From Brienomyrus brachyistius (lineage: Eukaryota > Chordata > Actinopteri > Osteoglossiformes > Mormyridae), in NCBI RefSeq assembly GCF_023856365.1, contig NC_064548.1:6415142-6479141 (forward strand): a stretch of DNA of 64,000 nt, written 5' to 3'. Below, in pieces: positions 23,230 to 62,339 of this stretch. Under the pieces are notes generated by a model. The model was given only the letters and a program-made list of their open reading frames with translations, made no database searches and had not been told where the DNA came from. Within the stretch, counting starts at the first letter, position 1; each line of letters begins with the position of its first letter. Both the position numbers and the translations under genes were made by a program.

Positions 23230-24016
23230 CCCAAACCGCATTTCATCGTGATGTTTTCTCCTAACCGGACCAGCTGGGGCTTGCGGGTGTGGGAGTGGCA
23301 GGGCGGCAGGGCAGGGCGGAGCTAAACAGCGTCCATGTGCGGAGAAACGGCCGGAAAACCAGGCTTGGGTCCCGCCCACTTATTTAAAGCGCCGGTCATC
23401 CTTTTGCTGTATAAACATGTTTATTGGTCCGCGCAACTGTCGCTCAAGCTTGAACTTCGGCTCCCTCTTCCTTGTCGCTTGCGCTTTGAAATTGTTGGCC
23501 ACCCTAAAGGGGAGGAAGTCAATCGGCTTTTTGTTTAAGCGACGTCGGATAGATACCGGCCTTTCTCTGTAAGTTTTCTGTTCTTTGTGGTTCTGGTGGT
23601 AGGTGTAGGAAGAAGCGCTTAGGCACTCCCTCGGAAAGAAGTTTACATAATTTTTTTTTGCTGTTGTTATTTGCTCCGTCTTTTTCATTGTCTTCATTTC
23701 GGTCGTTTTGTTTGCATGTTTTGTTCCGTTTTGTTGTTGGTTGTAGGAAAGTGCGCTTTGCTACGTGCGAACTGTCTGGCTGCCGGACGAGGGGACATGA
23801 GAGTCTAACGGGACAATGCGGCCCCGTGGGGGAAGCAACGGGGATGCCAGTGGTGCCCGTTCGAAACCGAGCCGAAAATAATAATAATAATTATTATTAT
23901 AAGTAGTAACAATAAAAGCTCCGCAGAACTGAAGTGGGTGCGCAGTGGGTTCTGGAACCGGCACCGTGTTGGATTAGCTGGTGGGAGTGGTGGGGGAGTG
24001 CGGCGCATTTTCTAGG
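23230..24016 (+). promoter_or_regulatory. prkx: prkx promoter and 5' UTR, GC-rich CpG-island-like region
   Basis: This stretch is clearly richer in G+C and CpG than the AT-rich flanks, and the richness continues through exon 1. Elements seen: a GC box CCCGCCC at 23371-23377, TATTTAAA at 23381, TATAAA at 23410-23415 and ATTGG (CCAAT reversed) at 23422. The transcription start is not determined; somewhere after 23440 is plausible. A short AT-only near-palindrome of AAT/ATT triplets at 23877-23900 interrupts the 5' UTR. In-frame TAG at 23975 caps the reading frame upstream of the ATG. Confidence 0.6.
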
Positions 24017-51102
<27,086 letters not shown>

Positions 51103-51127
51103 AAGGTCTTCGGCATTGAAGCAGCAG

Positions 51128-51733
51128 GTAAAGACGCCCTGTTCTGCCCTCTGGATTGTTAACCTTTCTACCTTCCTTCTGGTTTTTGTGCACACCGTAG
51201 TAACTCTGCCTTTGGCATGTGCTCTGGATCAATGGGAGAGGTGAGTTTCTAAATTTAACCCAGCTTCTCTCCGAGAACATTATTACGGCCTGCATGCGAT
51301 CCGCAGGCTCTCTTGGTGCCTTTTGCAGTGAGACGCTCTTGCCAAGTCTCTCATGTGCTCGAGGTGATGGCTTCCAGCTCCTGACGCTATGGAAACACTG
51401 CTGGTGTTAAAAATGGGGCAGCTCTCACTGCGTGTTTCACGTGGCTTTGTGCAGCCAGGATTCTCTAATAGCAGCTTAATCCATAACAATAACAGCATAA
51501 TCCATAATGATAACAATAGAAAGATTTTTTTTGTTGTTGTTTTTGTCCTCTCATCCACCTTTTCTATGTTGACTTCAGATGCTCTTTGCTAGTGGTAGAA
51601 CGAAGAACTGCATAACATGATCATTCAGACCTGGGTTCCCCAATTACCTAAATCCTAGTGCACACACATTTTTTCTAACCTCTTGCTGTATTAGAAAAAT
51701 AATTTCTTTTTTTCTTTTTTTATTTCTGTCTAG
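51128..51733 (+). other. prkx intron 8, within the 3' UTR (predicted)
   Basis: Bounded by CAG|GTAAAG and a T-rich tract with CTAG. Length 606 bp. It is predicted from splice signals only. Confidence 0.6.
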
Positions 51734-52990
51734 GTGCTGCCTCCGTAACTCAAGTGAAGAACTGCTGCCGAGTTTTTCAACCGTCCTCTTCCAATGAAGC
51801 ATTATTCAGTGGCTCTAAAACCACAATGAATGTGTTTTTTTTTTTTTTAATACCAGTCTTGTTTTGAATTTTTGAAATACGTTAAGGTATTTCACTACAG
51901 GGGAAATGTGCAGTTTCTTTGAGGTTTACAGCTAATAACTGTAAAAGTGAATGGAAAAGGATTTGATGTCTAGAAACCTGGGTGGGATGTTTTGCAAATT
52001 AGCTATTGAATTTTATTTCAGCAGAAATGTTACATGATGCAAAGCATGGGAATCGGGCATTGAATCTCTGTTATCACAACGGTACAGGTAACATGTTTAA
52101 AAATATACTTCTGAAGCTATCACATCATGCACATGAACAAGTCTACAGGCATATACCTCAAAATGGTACTGTAGATTTTTTTTTATACAGCACATAGTTA
52201 TATTGATATTGTTTTGCTGCTGAACATCAAATTGGATATATTGAAAGAGAAAGTAATATAAAAAAATCTGTGGGGGTGTTGCATGGTAAATCCAGTTCTT
52301 CCAGTTTTGAACTGTATATTATTTTTTTTTATTGCGTAATCATTCTGCTGAGCAGTGTGTTTAACACAGAAATTGTACAACAAAATCAGGTCCAATTAAA
52401 ACAACAAAAGCCAAGTGGCTGACGTTACTGATTAATGAACTGGACTGGGTCAAGCCCTTTTCTTCTAAAACCGGCCCCTCTCACTGAAGATGTTTGTAAA
52501 ACCTGTTTTATCAGAGTAAATATAGGAACAAAACAACATCCCAGTGCATAATTTTAAAGCATTTCCATCACCAAATGCACTGATGAAACTGAGAATTAAT
52601 TTGGTGCTAAAATCTTCTATTATTTAATATGTACTTGTCAAGTGATTTTGGTTTATTTATGCCTTTGGTGTTCCAAAACATTGAATGAATTTTTACATCT
52701 GTTACCAATGCCTTTTTTTACTGCCTTATTTTAACGCTCTGCCTTTTTTAACCAGGACATGGTCTCGTTCTTCAGTAATACGTCCATTGTTAATTATTGT
52801 TGTAGCATTTTTATGTTTGGAAAAATGATGACAATGATGGCAGTTCGCACATCTTTAAATATGGTTTTAATATTCATAATGTTCTGCCTTTTGGAGGTGT
52901 ATGTGTATTAGCACTGTGTTTCCTACAGCCAAAACCAGTTTCTGAATTACAGATTGAAATACAGATGATTAAATCATCACTGGAGTTTGT
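51734..52990 (+). other. prkx: prkx 3' UTR: probable non-coding exon 9 and poly(A) region
   Basis: After the stop, the sequence reaches CAG|GTAAAG at 51128, a good donor. At 51733 a long pyrimidine tract ends in CTGTCTAG, a strong acceptor. This implies a 606-bp intron inside the 3' UTR, with the stop only 25 nt before the junction, too close for the usual nonsense-mediated decay rule. The UTR is AT-rich. Candidate poly(A) signals are ATTAAA at 52395-52400 and ATTAAA at 52968-52973, the second followed by a T/GT-rich stretch. The exact end is inferred. The next recognisable item, a transposon, starts at 53089. Confidence 0.65.
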
Positions 52991-53088
52991 CATGTTTCTT
53001 TAAGGAGTCATTTTGTCATTCATTTGTAGAATGTTTTGATAAGGTATAGTTTGGTCTGTTAAATCACTTCACATAATTTGACTATATA

Positions 53089-53623
53089 CACTGCCCGGCC
53101 AAAAAGAAAGTCGCTATTTGAATTTTTCGTTTTGACCGCCTTTAGCTTTGATTATAGCACACATTTATCATGGCATTGTTTCCACAGACTTTTGCAACAT
53201 CTCCCCCTTTAATTTCATCCAGATTTGCATTCATTTCTCACCGAGATCCTGTATTGACAAGTGAGTTGAACCTCCATAAAGCCACCTTCAGCACATCCCA
53301 AAGACCTTCAATGAGGTTAAGGTCACAACTCTGTGGTCACCAATTCATACGTGAAAATGATTCCTCATACTCCCAGAACCACTCCATTTGACAATTCGAA
53401 CCCAATGAATCTTGGCATTCTTGTCCTGGAATATGTCCATGCCAACAGGGAAGAAAGAATCCATTGCTGATGGATGGAGGTGTAACCTGGCCATTCAGGT
53501 ACTCGGCTGACTTCACTTTATTGTTGCATAACGTTGCTGGGCTGTAATAATGATCCAGTCATTGGCTCTTAAGTATTTGCTGATATAAATTCAAATGACG
53601 ACTTCTTTTTTGGCCGGACAGTT
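53089..53623 (-). mobile_element. Internally deleted Tc1-like element, 535 bp
   Basis: TA flanks both ends. The left end CACTGCCCGGCCAAAAAG and GTCGCTATTTGAATTT pairs with the right end read in reverse, CTGTCCGGCCAAAAAAGA and GTCGTCATTTGAATTT. The inside follows the antisense 5' half of a fish Tc1 transposase with stops and lacks the catalytic end. It is a different Tc1 family from the intact copy at 19 kb. Confidence 0.8.
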
Positions 53624-55170
53624 TATAAAACCATTTCCTTTGTAGGCAGCAACTGTTTCTGTATGGGAGTGAGTACCGCCATGCATGGTAGTAAATGCTT
53701 TTCCAGCTGTGAGTCCATACAAAAGAAAGCTGGGGAAGGAATCCTTTTGTTCAGATAACAAATGGGATTCTATGCATTTTAACCATCCTTTTAATCCCCA
53801 GGCATTTGTTGCCTGTTTTTTTGGAGAGCAGGAAATGAAATGTGCAACTTTGAGCAACCTTTGGATATTAGCTATTTTTGCCACCTTCGAACGGTTTGCC
53901 CCGATAGAAAGGACAAAGTCCTCTGAGGACAGCTGCCCTCAGTAAGTTTTACAGCTCAGGACTGAATTTTTCCTGCTTCTTTTTCTGTGAGTCATGTTTG
54001 TGTTGCCTTTAGACGTCGAAATCATTCTAAATTAATTTCTGTTGTGTTGAATGTTGGATCTTAATATGTGCATCTAAAAGCAGCATGTGAGGGAAATATA
54101 ATGAGCAGCATGCAGTACCATAAATGCCCTGTAAATCGACAACTGCCCTGCACGAAAGCAATTTCAAAAACCGGTAGCTATGCAGCGGAGGGGCAGTAAT
54201 ATGGAATTTAATGTCTAATTTTAGCTGCTTGAACAGAGGCAGCTGAACAAATGGGTAGAATTCTTCAACAATGCATAACTAATATATGTACAGAGATGCC
54301 TACATTACGGAAAGTTGGTCACGCTGATTGTGAGAGGTCCTTTGTAAATGTGGTGTTTGTATGACCAATTGAATGATGGTGAGGAAACGTTTAACTCTGT
54401 GGGCTGACCGGAATGACTCACTTCAAGGGCTTCCCAGTGAAAGATGATCTCCACAGTGTTTGGCCAGGAGTGGCACCTTGGTGACAGTTGACATTGTATC
54501 CTCTGACATTACTGTGTCACTTATGGCAGCTTGCCGTGTCGGTCTGTTCCAGCCCGTCTGTGCTTGCAGTAGACGTTTCCACAAATAGCTTGCATTTCTG
54601 CAAAATCTTCTCAGTGCTGCACCAGACCCTGCATATATATATGAAATGGTAAGAAAATATGCGCATATATTTTTAAAAAATACATATTTGTTCCTTTTTG
54701 AAGTATTTTTTTTTCTCCACTGAGGGCAATTACAGCTGAGTTTGAATCCTTCTCATTTCAAGGCATGACTGATGAACAACACAGGTGCCTGTCAGCCACT
54801 GGAGTTGCCAAAGAAACGCACAAGGGTCCATTTCATGGGCCCCTTTGCTGAGTGCTGGACTAGACCTCTTTGGCATCAGCCTGAAATGACTTCAGCTTTT
54901 GCGTGAAGTATGAAGATGAGCAGGAGCGAAGCACAACTTAAGTCGGCATCACCACAATATGCCTTTTTGTAATGAGCTGTGTTTGTTTTTTCTTCCTGTC
55001 CCTATCAACTTATTTCAGGAAGAAATGTATCGGGCCACCAATCATTACCTTCCTCATATTAAAATCGACAAAATATACTCTATAGGAAAAAAATAAGCTG
55101 GAAAAGAAAGCGTGGCCATTCATGTTTTTTAAAACTTATATGTAGCTGAAATCCCACTCATTTTAATGTT

Positions 55171-55175
<5 letters not shown>
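53624..55175. other. No recognised feature
   Basis: Intergenic sequence after prkx. Open frames on both strands lack motifs. Old repeats cannot be excluded. Confidence 0.4.

Positions 55176-55220
<45 letters not shown>
55176..55220. repeat. (TA)n microsatellite
   Basis: About 22 TA units. Confidence 0.97.
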
Positions 55221-55223
<3 letters not shown>

Positions 55224-56899
55224 TACTATGTAAAGAGCTATAGCTATATCTACTAATTTGAAATGCATTTAAACAAGAAATAAATAGGCTGGATAGTGAC
55301 TGTCAACTAGTTTTAAATGAGTACAAATTTTTGGGGGAGCAACAATCTGCTAATCCTGGCCTTGTGTTGATGGATCTTTATTTCTGATGCTGTCTCCCAT
55401 TCCAAGTGCAGATCTGTCTGCTGGTGCCAGATCAGCAGGTCTGTCTGCTGGTGCCAGTGTTTGACTTGGGGGAACAGTTGTATCCGAGTCCCCATAATGA
55501 CCTTAACAGATGTCTCCAGAGCTTCTGCTTCGCGCCACATTCTTGCGGAGGCAGGGCTGCGTGTCAGAGGGTTTGACCTCATATTGTGCATCCATGAGGT
55601 CCTGATACAACCTTCACACTCCAGCTCCCATGGGAGTCGATGTTGGGACAGGGTATGGGAAAGGAGTAAAGGGGAAGCAGACCTCCAAGGTGATCCTCGC
55701 CTTTGAGTTCATGCAGCTGCTAAACAGCAGACAGGGCGACGCCTTGAAACGCACCGCACTTCAGCATTCTCCAGACTGAACCTCATAGCCAGGGGTGCAG
55801 CAGCGAAGCCTAAAAGGCGAGGGGGGGGGGGACAGACACCTCACGGTCTGCAGCAATTAAAGAACAGGAGCACTCACCCTAAATGCAGGAAGAGCAACAT
55901 TTTAAAAGTGGCACCTGGGTCTTTTTATCAGTGTTCTTGTTCTAAGAAATTTAATTTATACATTTGTAGGGATGCATGTGCTTTTCAAATATTTATTAGT
56001 ATTAAATCCATAGAATTAAGTATTAAGTATGGTAATCTCCGAAATGGTTTGTATTGTGTTCGAAAATGATATCGACACCTGTGACCTTAAGAGGCTGCAT
56101 TTGTCAGCTGGGAGTTTGTACATTTCTATTTGTTTCACAAGTCTTTGTTTTCTGGAAACAATTAAAAGGTTTTTGAAGTACTTTATAGTTCTGTACATTT
56201 TATTATAGGAGTTGTTTCGTTTTGTTATGTATTTTTATGCACTAAATGTAAAAAGACCTGAAGTTATTTGGGTGGAACTAGTGTGACTATGACGTAATTA
56301 ACTGGCTTTATGATCACCATCTAATGACTTAAATTAGAGGCATGGAAACAAAGCAAATGACTTTAATTAGAGGTGTAATGTCTTTCTGTTTGGACAGGTT
56401 GTACTTGCTTGCTTCTTAAAGCCAGGCAGGGTAAACAGCACTAAGGCAGGTCCCTTACTGTCCCTGCTTGGCCATTTGATTCCATACAGAAATAGACATA
56501 ATGTGCAACTGCAGTCATAATTGATGGCGGTGCAATAACAGTGTTAATTAACATAATCTTGCATTGTGCTTTTGCAGATGTGTTGATGATTTAAAGATTT
56601 TAAGTCAGAAACAAGGAACATCTTCTCCCGTGTGTCTCGATGTTTGTAAACACTGAAGTTATCATATGCTCAACGAAAACTGAAGCCAACTGAATTAATT
56701 TCACGAGACATTGATACTCGTGGTTTGTTTAATGAAGGGCATTCATAAGCCAGTTTAAAAAAAAAGACAGCTTAAGCAACATTTAGTAGCAATTCTACAT
56801 ATATTACAGGTTCTGCTTAGTAACAATTGAAAAGCAAATTTCCAAGACTCACTTGGTCCATAGGATACATTTTCGGGAAAATTTTGCAAAACTTCCTCA
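55221..56899. other. No gene; short tandem duplication and GC-richer stretch
   Basis: At 55413-55458 TCTGTCTGCTGGTGCCAG occurs twice, 27 bp apart. The region 55440-55830 is more GC-rich than its flanks but has no supported exon. A G run lies at 55823-55832. Confidence 0.45.
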
Positions 56900-57090
56900 T
56901 TGGATTATTTAATTTAGTTTTTTGAAGCCAACTGTATAAGAAGCATAAATACAACAAGACAAGCCCTGGTTCACTGCTGAGCTTGGAAGAGTGGTGACTG
57001 GGAGAAGTACAACAAGGTCAAACACAAACGTGACAAAGAAATCGAATCTGCCTACTGCCACTACAAAGAAGAACTGGTACCACTTTAACA
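56900..57090 (+). mobile_element. Possible LINE fragment
   Basis: 'aagccctggttcactgctgag' near 56960 reads KPWFTAE, a motif found between endonuclease and RT of fish LINEs. It is followed by 'aggtcaaacacaaacgtgac'. Short and decayed. Confidence 0.3.
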
Positions 57091-57393
57091 TGTGCTCTGC
57101 TGAGTTCGCATTTCAGTGTATTCAATATTCATAATAACAACGTGACTCAACATCTGCTTTGACTTTATTCTCAAATTCCCCCTTATTTATTTGAAAGTTA
57201 AAGAATAAAGTGATTGAAAACATAATGCAAGAAAATGCATGTGTCATTGGAAAATATTTATTTATGCGCCTCCCAGTGGTAAACCGTGAAAGCTGGTGGA
57301 GTTCACGGTAAAAGATTACCGAAAAACATGACCAGCCACTCTCCACCATAGATTGTCTTTGGACGCAACAGTTTGTTGAGAATCCACCGTCCA

Positions 57394-57407
57394 CCAGCAG
57401 GGGGTGA
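57394..57407 (+). promoter_or_regulatory. CTCF-like binding motif
   Basis: CCAGCAGGGGGTGA fits the CTCF core CCASYAGRGGGCR with one mismatch. No binding data can be inferred. Confidence 0.4.
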
Positions 57408-57409
57408 TC

Positions 57410-58199
57410 AGCACCACGCAGGCCAGAGGTTGCCATGGTTTCCTCACCATTGGCCTTGAGAAGAGCCAGTGGGTCACAGCTGACAACTAGCGATTGCCTC
57501 AACCAGGCGGGAGAAGTCTTCCCTTTGCAAAGCTTAAAGCCTGAGCTGGGAAGGAACCAAGCGAGGAAGGAAAAGGAAAGCCAGCTCTGTGAGCTTCTGC
57601 AGGTGGATAGTGGAATACGGCCATCTTAGAAACTGCCATCTTCCCACACGGGAAGGAATACTTCTGGATGGCAGACTCCCATTTGTATAGTCTCCTTGTC
57701 TTTTGAGTCTCCACAGAAGGCTGCTCAAACAACCACGTGCTATAAAAAGAATAACGACTGGAATCTCAAAATAGTTACAGAATCTCTGCTATCAAACAAG
57801 TTAAATGCAAGGTGTGAAGTGCAGCGGACTACAGCTAGCAGCCTGACCAGCCCATTCTCAGCTCCTAACTCTAATTACCCCATTATCACCAAAACAATAT
57901 GTTAAGAAAGCTACTAGGCCTGAGCTACTCGCCAGCACCATACGCAGGCACTCAAAAACACCTTTAACCACCCCTACCTGCCTTAGCATACATCAGCATT
58001 CCGGGCTTTAAAACCACAAAACGCCTCCTTTCTGAATGACTACACAGCCATATCACTCAACTTAAAAAGAAAAAACTTAATCCCCAGAATTGCTAATACC
58101 TAATCACCTAAATTACGGCATCTTAAATTTCAATGTAAAAACAAATATTTTAATTATTTTTTGTTTATCCAGAATCATCTCTGAATCCCCTCCTAATTC
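57410..58199. other. No recognised feature
   Basis: Non-coding by motif search. GC-richer at 57410-57700, then AT-rich. Confidence 0.4.
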
Positions 58200-58710
58200 T
58201 TTAGCAACGCCCAAAGTTCACACCCCACAGTTTTGGAGCCCCTGCTTAATACACTGAGATCTGAACCTCCCGGTCAGCCTCATGTTCAGTGATGATGACT
58301 CAGCCTACAGGACAGAAGTCAGCCATGTTCCATACGCCTGGGGACCACCGTCTTACACAATCTTACAAACTTTGATAAGACATAACAGTGCATCTCCTTT
58401 CTCAAACAACTGAGGAAGATCAGCCTCTCCCAGGTTCAGTTCAGTGTTTTAATCACGCTCAGGGTCCATGATCACAATATCCATTGCAGTCCTACACCGT
58501 CGTCATCAACACACTCCAAGATTCTATGAGTATTTCGGTCTACAGTGAAGGTCATTGTGTGCCGCTTCCCTTCGGATTTGCACTAATTTAGAGCAGAAAA
58601 GCTGAAAGTATCATCCTTGACTCCTTCCACGCCATCGATCACCTTTTTCTGTCAAGGTGCCAAAAACTCAATGCCATCTCAGTGTTGATTGGTGTTTCAT
58701 CCAGACACTG
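58200..58710 (+). mobile_element. Possible LINE 3' remnant
   Basis: The words 'ctgaggaagatcagcctctcccag' (LRKISLSQ) and 'gactccttccacgccatcgatcacc' resemble in order the end of RT ORFs of fish LINEs, where 'LRKFGLPQ'-type and 'LFQLLPSGRR'-type motifs occur. Many frame breaks. The assignment is weak. Confidence 0.3.
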
Positions 58711-59536
58711 CATTACCCCAATGTATCTATCTGCTTACCTTCACCTTAATACCACACTACTTACTTACATGTCACACTTACTCAGGAAGTTTCTACATTC
58801 TCTCTCAAGCTCACCTCCTTTTTATTTCATACCCTAATACATCCCTATTCATCATATTTATGTGCCCCATATGTATATAAGTTCCAAAATGTAACACTGC
58901 TACCAGGAAAAATGCATTACTGCCTAACGTTCGTGGTGAATAAAAGTAATAATAACACATTCAGTGCTTTACAAAACCCAAGGACACTAACAATATACAA
59001 TAATGCAGAACACAGCAAGAAAGTAACAGACAAAGACAAAAATGGCTGCAAGATGCAAGCAGTGATGAGCAGTGCAGTAAAGCAGAATACATTCAGTGGG
59101 ACATGGATGAAGGAAGATGTGAGGAGGACACAGAGGGATCAACGTGGAGTAAACCGGGTGGAGGGAAGCAGTATGCTTGGGAGAAGAAGGTGGTTTTAAG
59201 ACGAGATTGGAAGATGGGGAGAGAAGGGGAGTCACCGATATCAAAGGCGATAGCGATACTGGAGCTCAGGACCACATGCTTCAAAACAAAAAAGGGATTA
59301 AATACCATTTTGTGAAGCACCAAACATAAAAAATGTCTTTGTAACGGTTTAGAAAGTGGGAATTAATATCAAAACTTTCTGTCCATCAGAATGCTTCAGG
59401 AATTTATTTTGATCATGGAAGAAATGTGCCTCAAAAACTTGCTTATCGATAATGTGTCTACAAAGGACAAACCCAGCCATATTGACATGATACTTCTTTG
59501 ATTGTTGTGTTAAGCAGGGACACTCACCTAAACATT
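58711..59536. other. No recognised gene
   Basis: Open frames on both strands around 58990-59320 lack motifs. The words 'cattcagtgctttacaaaaccc' near 58960 look repeat-derived. Confidence 0.35.
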
Positions 59537-59685
59537 ATGTTTGATGTTTGAAGAGTCTGTGCCTGTCACTGGAAGGTTGCCAGTTTGAATCCTGTGGCTG
59601 ATGGAATGATCTCACTGTAGGGTCCTTGAGCAGGACCCTTAACCCCAAATTTCTCCAGGAGACACTGCCTGATCCGGTCTGCTAA

Positions 59686-59728
<43 letters not shown>

Positions 59729-59740
59729 TTAATAATAATT
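59537..59740 (+). repeat. tRNA-derived SINE with (AAT)n tail
   Basis: A B box-like GCCAGTTTGAATCC lies at 59579. It is followed by GTCCTTGAGCAGGACCCTTA and CCCCAAATTTCTCC, body words shared by fish tRNA SINEs. It ends in GTCTGCTAAAATAATAAT and the AAT microsatellite 59683-59738. Confidence 0.7.
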
Positions 59741-60508
59741 GGTGTATATTGACACAAAAGTACCTGGCAATTAAATAATCAATCTTCCTTCACAAAATTA
59801 CTGGTTTCCAAAAAACAATCTGTATCAAAATTACGGGGAAAAAAATTGATTCAGGAGCAGACATTGTCATGCTTCACTTTTCTTGTTAAAAAGTACTTCT
59901 AGATATTAAATAGTAAAGGAAAATTTCTAATTGAATGTATTCAAATGCATGAAACCAGCTGTCCCGCATACTCATGAAAAAACATCCATGATACCATATA
60001 TTTTCAGTTCTTTGATCATTAATTATCTTGTTAAATATATGTGGAAGCCAGCATTATCTCTTTATTTTAAAGGCACACACAATTAAATGCAGATGTCAAC
60101 AAAGGGCTCTCTGTCCACTTATACCAGTTAGAAAAAAATCCACTTTGGTTCTGATCTGGTTCTAATTACTTTTTATGCCAACTTCATCTATGGGTTTTGG
60201 CTAGATGTCAAAATCCAAATAATTAGCCTTGCCTGTCTAGCTACTGATCCTTGGTCCTGTCAATTTAAACCCATTTGTCTGGGTAGTGAATGCACAATTT
60301 AACATCATAAAATTTGCGAAATAAAAGTAACCCAACAAAAAAATGCGATAATTTCTTCTGTTGTTTAAAAAGTCAGTGATATCTTGTCGGATGACTAGAA
60401 AAACACTGCTTTGGTTCCAAGACCTCTACTCAGGGGCACGTCAGCCATTCCCCCCCCAGCCCTGTCCAGGATAAGCAGTCAAATGATCAAATGATAGATA
60501 TATATGTG

Positions 60509-60510
<2 letters not shown>
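59741..60510. other. No recognised feature
   Basis: AT-rich until about 60420, then a short GC-richer stretch with the word TGTCCAGGATAAGCAG, possibly the tail of a dispersed repeat. Confidence 0.4.

Positions 60511-60552
<42 letters not shown>
60511..60552. repeat. (GT)n microsatellite
   Basis: About 21 GT units. It creates artificial Cys-Val open frames. Confidence 0.98.
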
Positions 60553-60554
<2 letters not shown>

Positions 60555-60950
60555 CAGGGCTCGGACTGGGTCAGGTACTTCAGGCGACTCTGCCAGGTCC
60601 ACCAGGTGCCAAAAAACCCTCTCCACTCCATGTACCTCCTCCTCCGGAGATGCAGGAGAGAGCTGGAGAAGTTGGTTGTCAGCTTCCGTCAGGGCTTGGC
60701 GCAACCATGGTGACCAGAGGACGGTTGGGGTCAGGGATAGCCGTTTCCAGACGGCCTGAAGAGTGTGGAGCTCCTCTATGTGGGCCTGGAATGACCCGAA
60801 CTTCGGGGGGGGCGGTGTCCCGGAGCCTGGGGATCGTCCTTGTGAGTGGTTTATTCTATCACGAAATCGGGGCGGGTATGGTGAGAAGACGAGGCATCAT
60901 GCAGGCGGGGAACAGAAATAAGGTCTGGATGTTGATCAGCCTAATGGCTA
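60553..60950. other. GC-rich block of unknown origin
   Basis: Sharply GC-rich in an AT-rich setting, with open frames on both strands and no recognised domain. It sits between a microsatellite and a LINE end, so it is probably a piece of a repeat I do not know. Confidence 0.4.
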
Positions 60951-60984
60951 TTTCAATATTAGTTTAAATACTAGAACTCGTGGC

Positions 60985-61221
60985 CATAAGTGTAAATTAG
61001 CAGGAGAACATTTTAAAATGAATCTGAGGAAGCACTTCCTTACAGAACATGTAGAGTATGGAATAGTCTTCCTGCTAGTGTAGCACAAGCTAAAACCCTG
61101 GGTTCTTTTAAATCAGAGCTAGATAAGATTTTAACAACTCTGAGCTTTTAGTTAAGTTCTCCCCAAACGAGCTTGATGGGCCGAATGGCCTCCTCTCGTC
61201 TGTAAATTTCTTATGTTCTTA
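60985..61221 (+). mobile_element. CR1-like LINE 3' end
   Basis: Contains AGGAAGCACTTCCTTACAGA, GGAATAGTCTTCCTGCTAG, GATGGGCCGAATGGCCTCCT and ends in TTCTTATGTTCTTA, the typical 3' end of a CR1-type LINE widespread in fish, with its short terminal repeat. 5' truncated. Confidence 0.75.
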
Positions 61222-61538
61222 AACGGACGACCCACTGGCGGCTCACGGGACAAACAGGGATTTATTAAACAAACAGAAAAACACAAGAAAACACTATAAA
61301 ATAAAAAGACCACGAGGGGTCAAAAGTAAATGGAGATAAACAAAGACTAATTACCAAAAACGGGGCAGGTAAGCAGGACATACATCTAGCATGTAATTTC
61401 ACAGTATTCCAACAATCGAACATACAAAACAATGAACCACTAAGGGAACAAAATCTACAGAACTACAAAAAGAGAGGAGGCGGGATTGGAACATAAGACA
61501 GCGAAGGGAGACAGAGTGGAATAGGAGCTGACCCTGAC
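61222..61538 (-). mobile_element. Solo LTR-like element
   Basis: In the minus orientation it starts TCAGGGTCAGCTCCTATTCC and has AATAAATCCCTGTTTG near its end. This layout resembles the 287-bp LTR at 15931. Its TG start is damaged and no target duplication is seen. Confidence 0.45.
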
Positions 61539-61540
61539 GA

Positions 61541-61607
61541 TCTGGGGATTTTGGTATCTGCAGGGATTCCCGGAATCAGTCCCCAGCAGATATGGAGGGC
61601 TGACTAT
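61541..61607. mobile_element. Tigger (pogo-type) terminal fragment
   Basis: 'ctggggattttggtatctgc', 'cccggaatcagtcccc' and 'gcagatatggagggctgac' match the characteristic end of Tigger elements. Confidence 0.6.
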
Positions 61608-62339
61608 ACACACAAAACAAGCCTTTCAAAAGCCTTCACTGACTACCAGCTGAGAAGACACTTCTCAATAATATTAAACAACTTTAGGAACAGTAATTCC
61701 TTCAGATTAGAATTCTTACTATCAGAAGGTTTCTGGAATTTATTAGCTCACTAGCATAAAGGAGAATGTGACAAAGGCACAAAACAATGACTAATAATAA
61801 TTTATCTATAATTTACTTCAATGAAATCAATTAGCACGTTATATCATTTTGAAATCCACATTTATTTTGCTGTGCCTGGGTCAATCTTTCCATTCTGTGC
61901 ATCCTTTGTTTAGGTAACAGGCCATGAATAGATTTGGACCCACAAGTAACTGCTTAAAATGTGTGCTTTATGAACTGCTTGAGCAGTTAATGGACCAACA
62001 TGCTTGAGGTCATGTTGAAATGCTGTGAAAGCAAATTCTTTTGAGATTTAAAGGAAACTGCACCAGGAAACCTGACTCCGTTGACTGTAAACATTGCTGA
62101 GATACACCACATAAACACCTTATTACCCTATTACCAGCAGATGTATTTGTTTGAATCAAGGAGTACCAAGAAAACAGGCAATACGGGGCTCATGGTTAGA
62201 TAAGTCACACACTGCAAAATGACCACAAGCCAGAAGGCTGCTGTTTCCACTCTTACAGGAAAGGTAGTGAATATAAAGCCACTATGAATAATCTCTGATC
62301 TTCTGTGATGACATGCTTCCATCCTGATGCAAGTGGAAT
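61608..62339. other. No recognised feature
   Basis: AT-rich intergenic sequence without repeats or motifs that I recognise. Confidence 0.4.

Noticed and set aside
60491..60967. 158-residue open frame over the GT repeat
   Set aside because: Its start is a Cys-Val run from the microsatellite, and the rest matches nothing recognisable. The minus strand is also open, as expected of GC-rich DNA.
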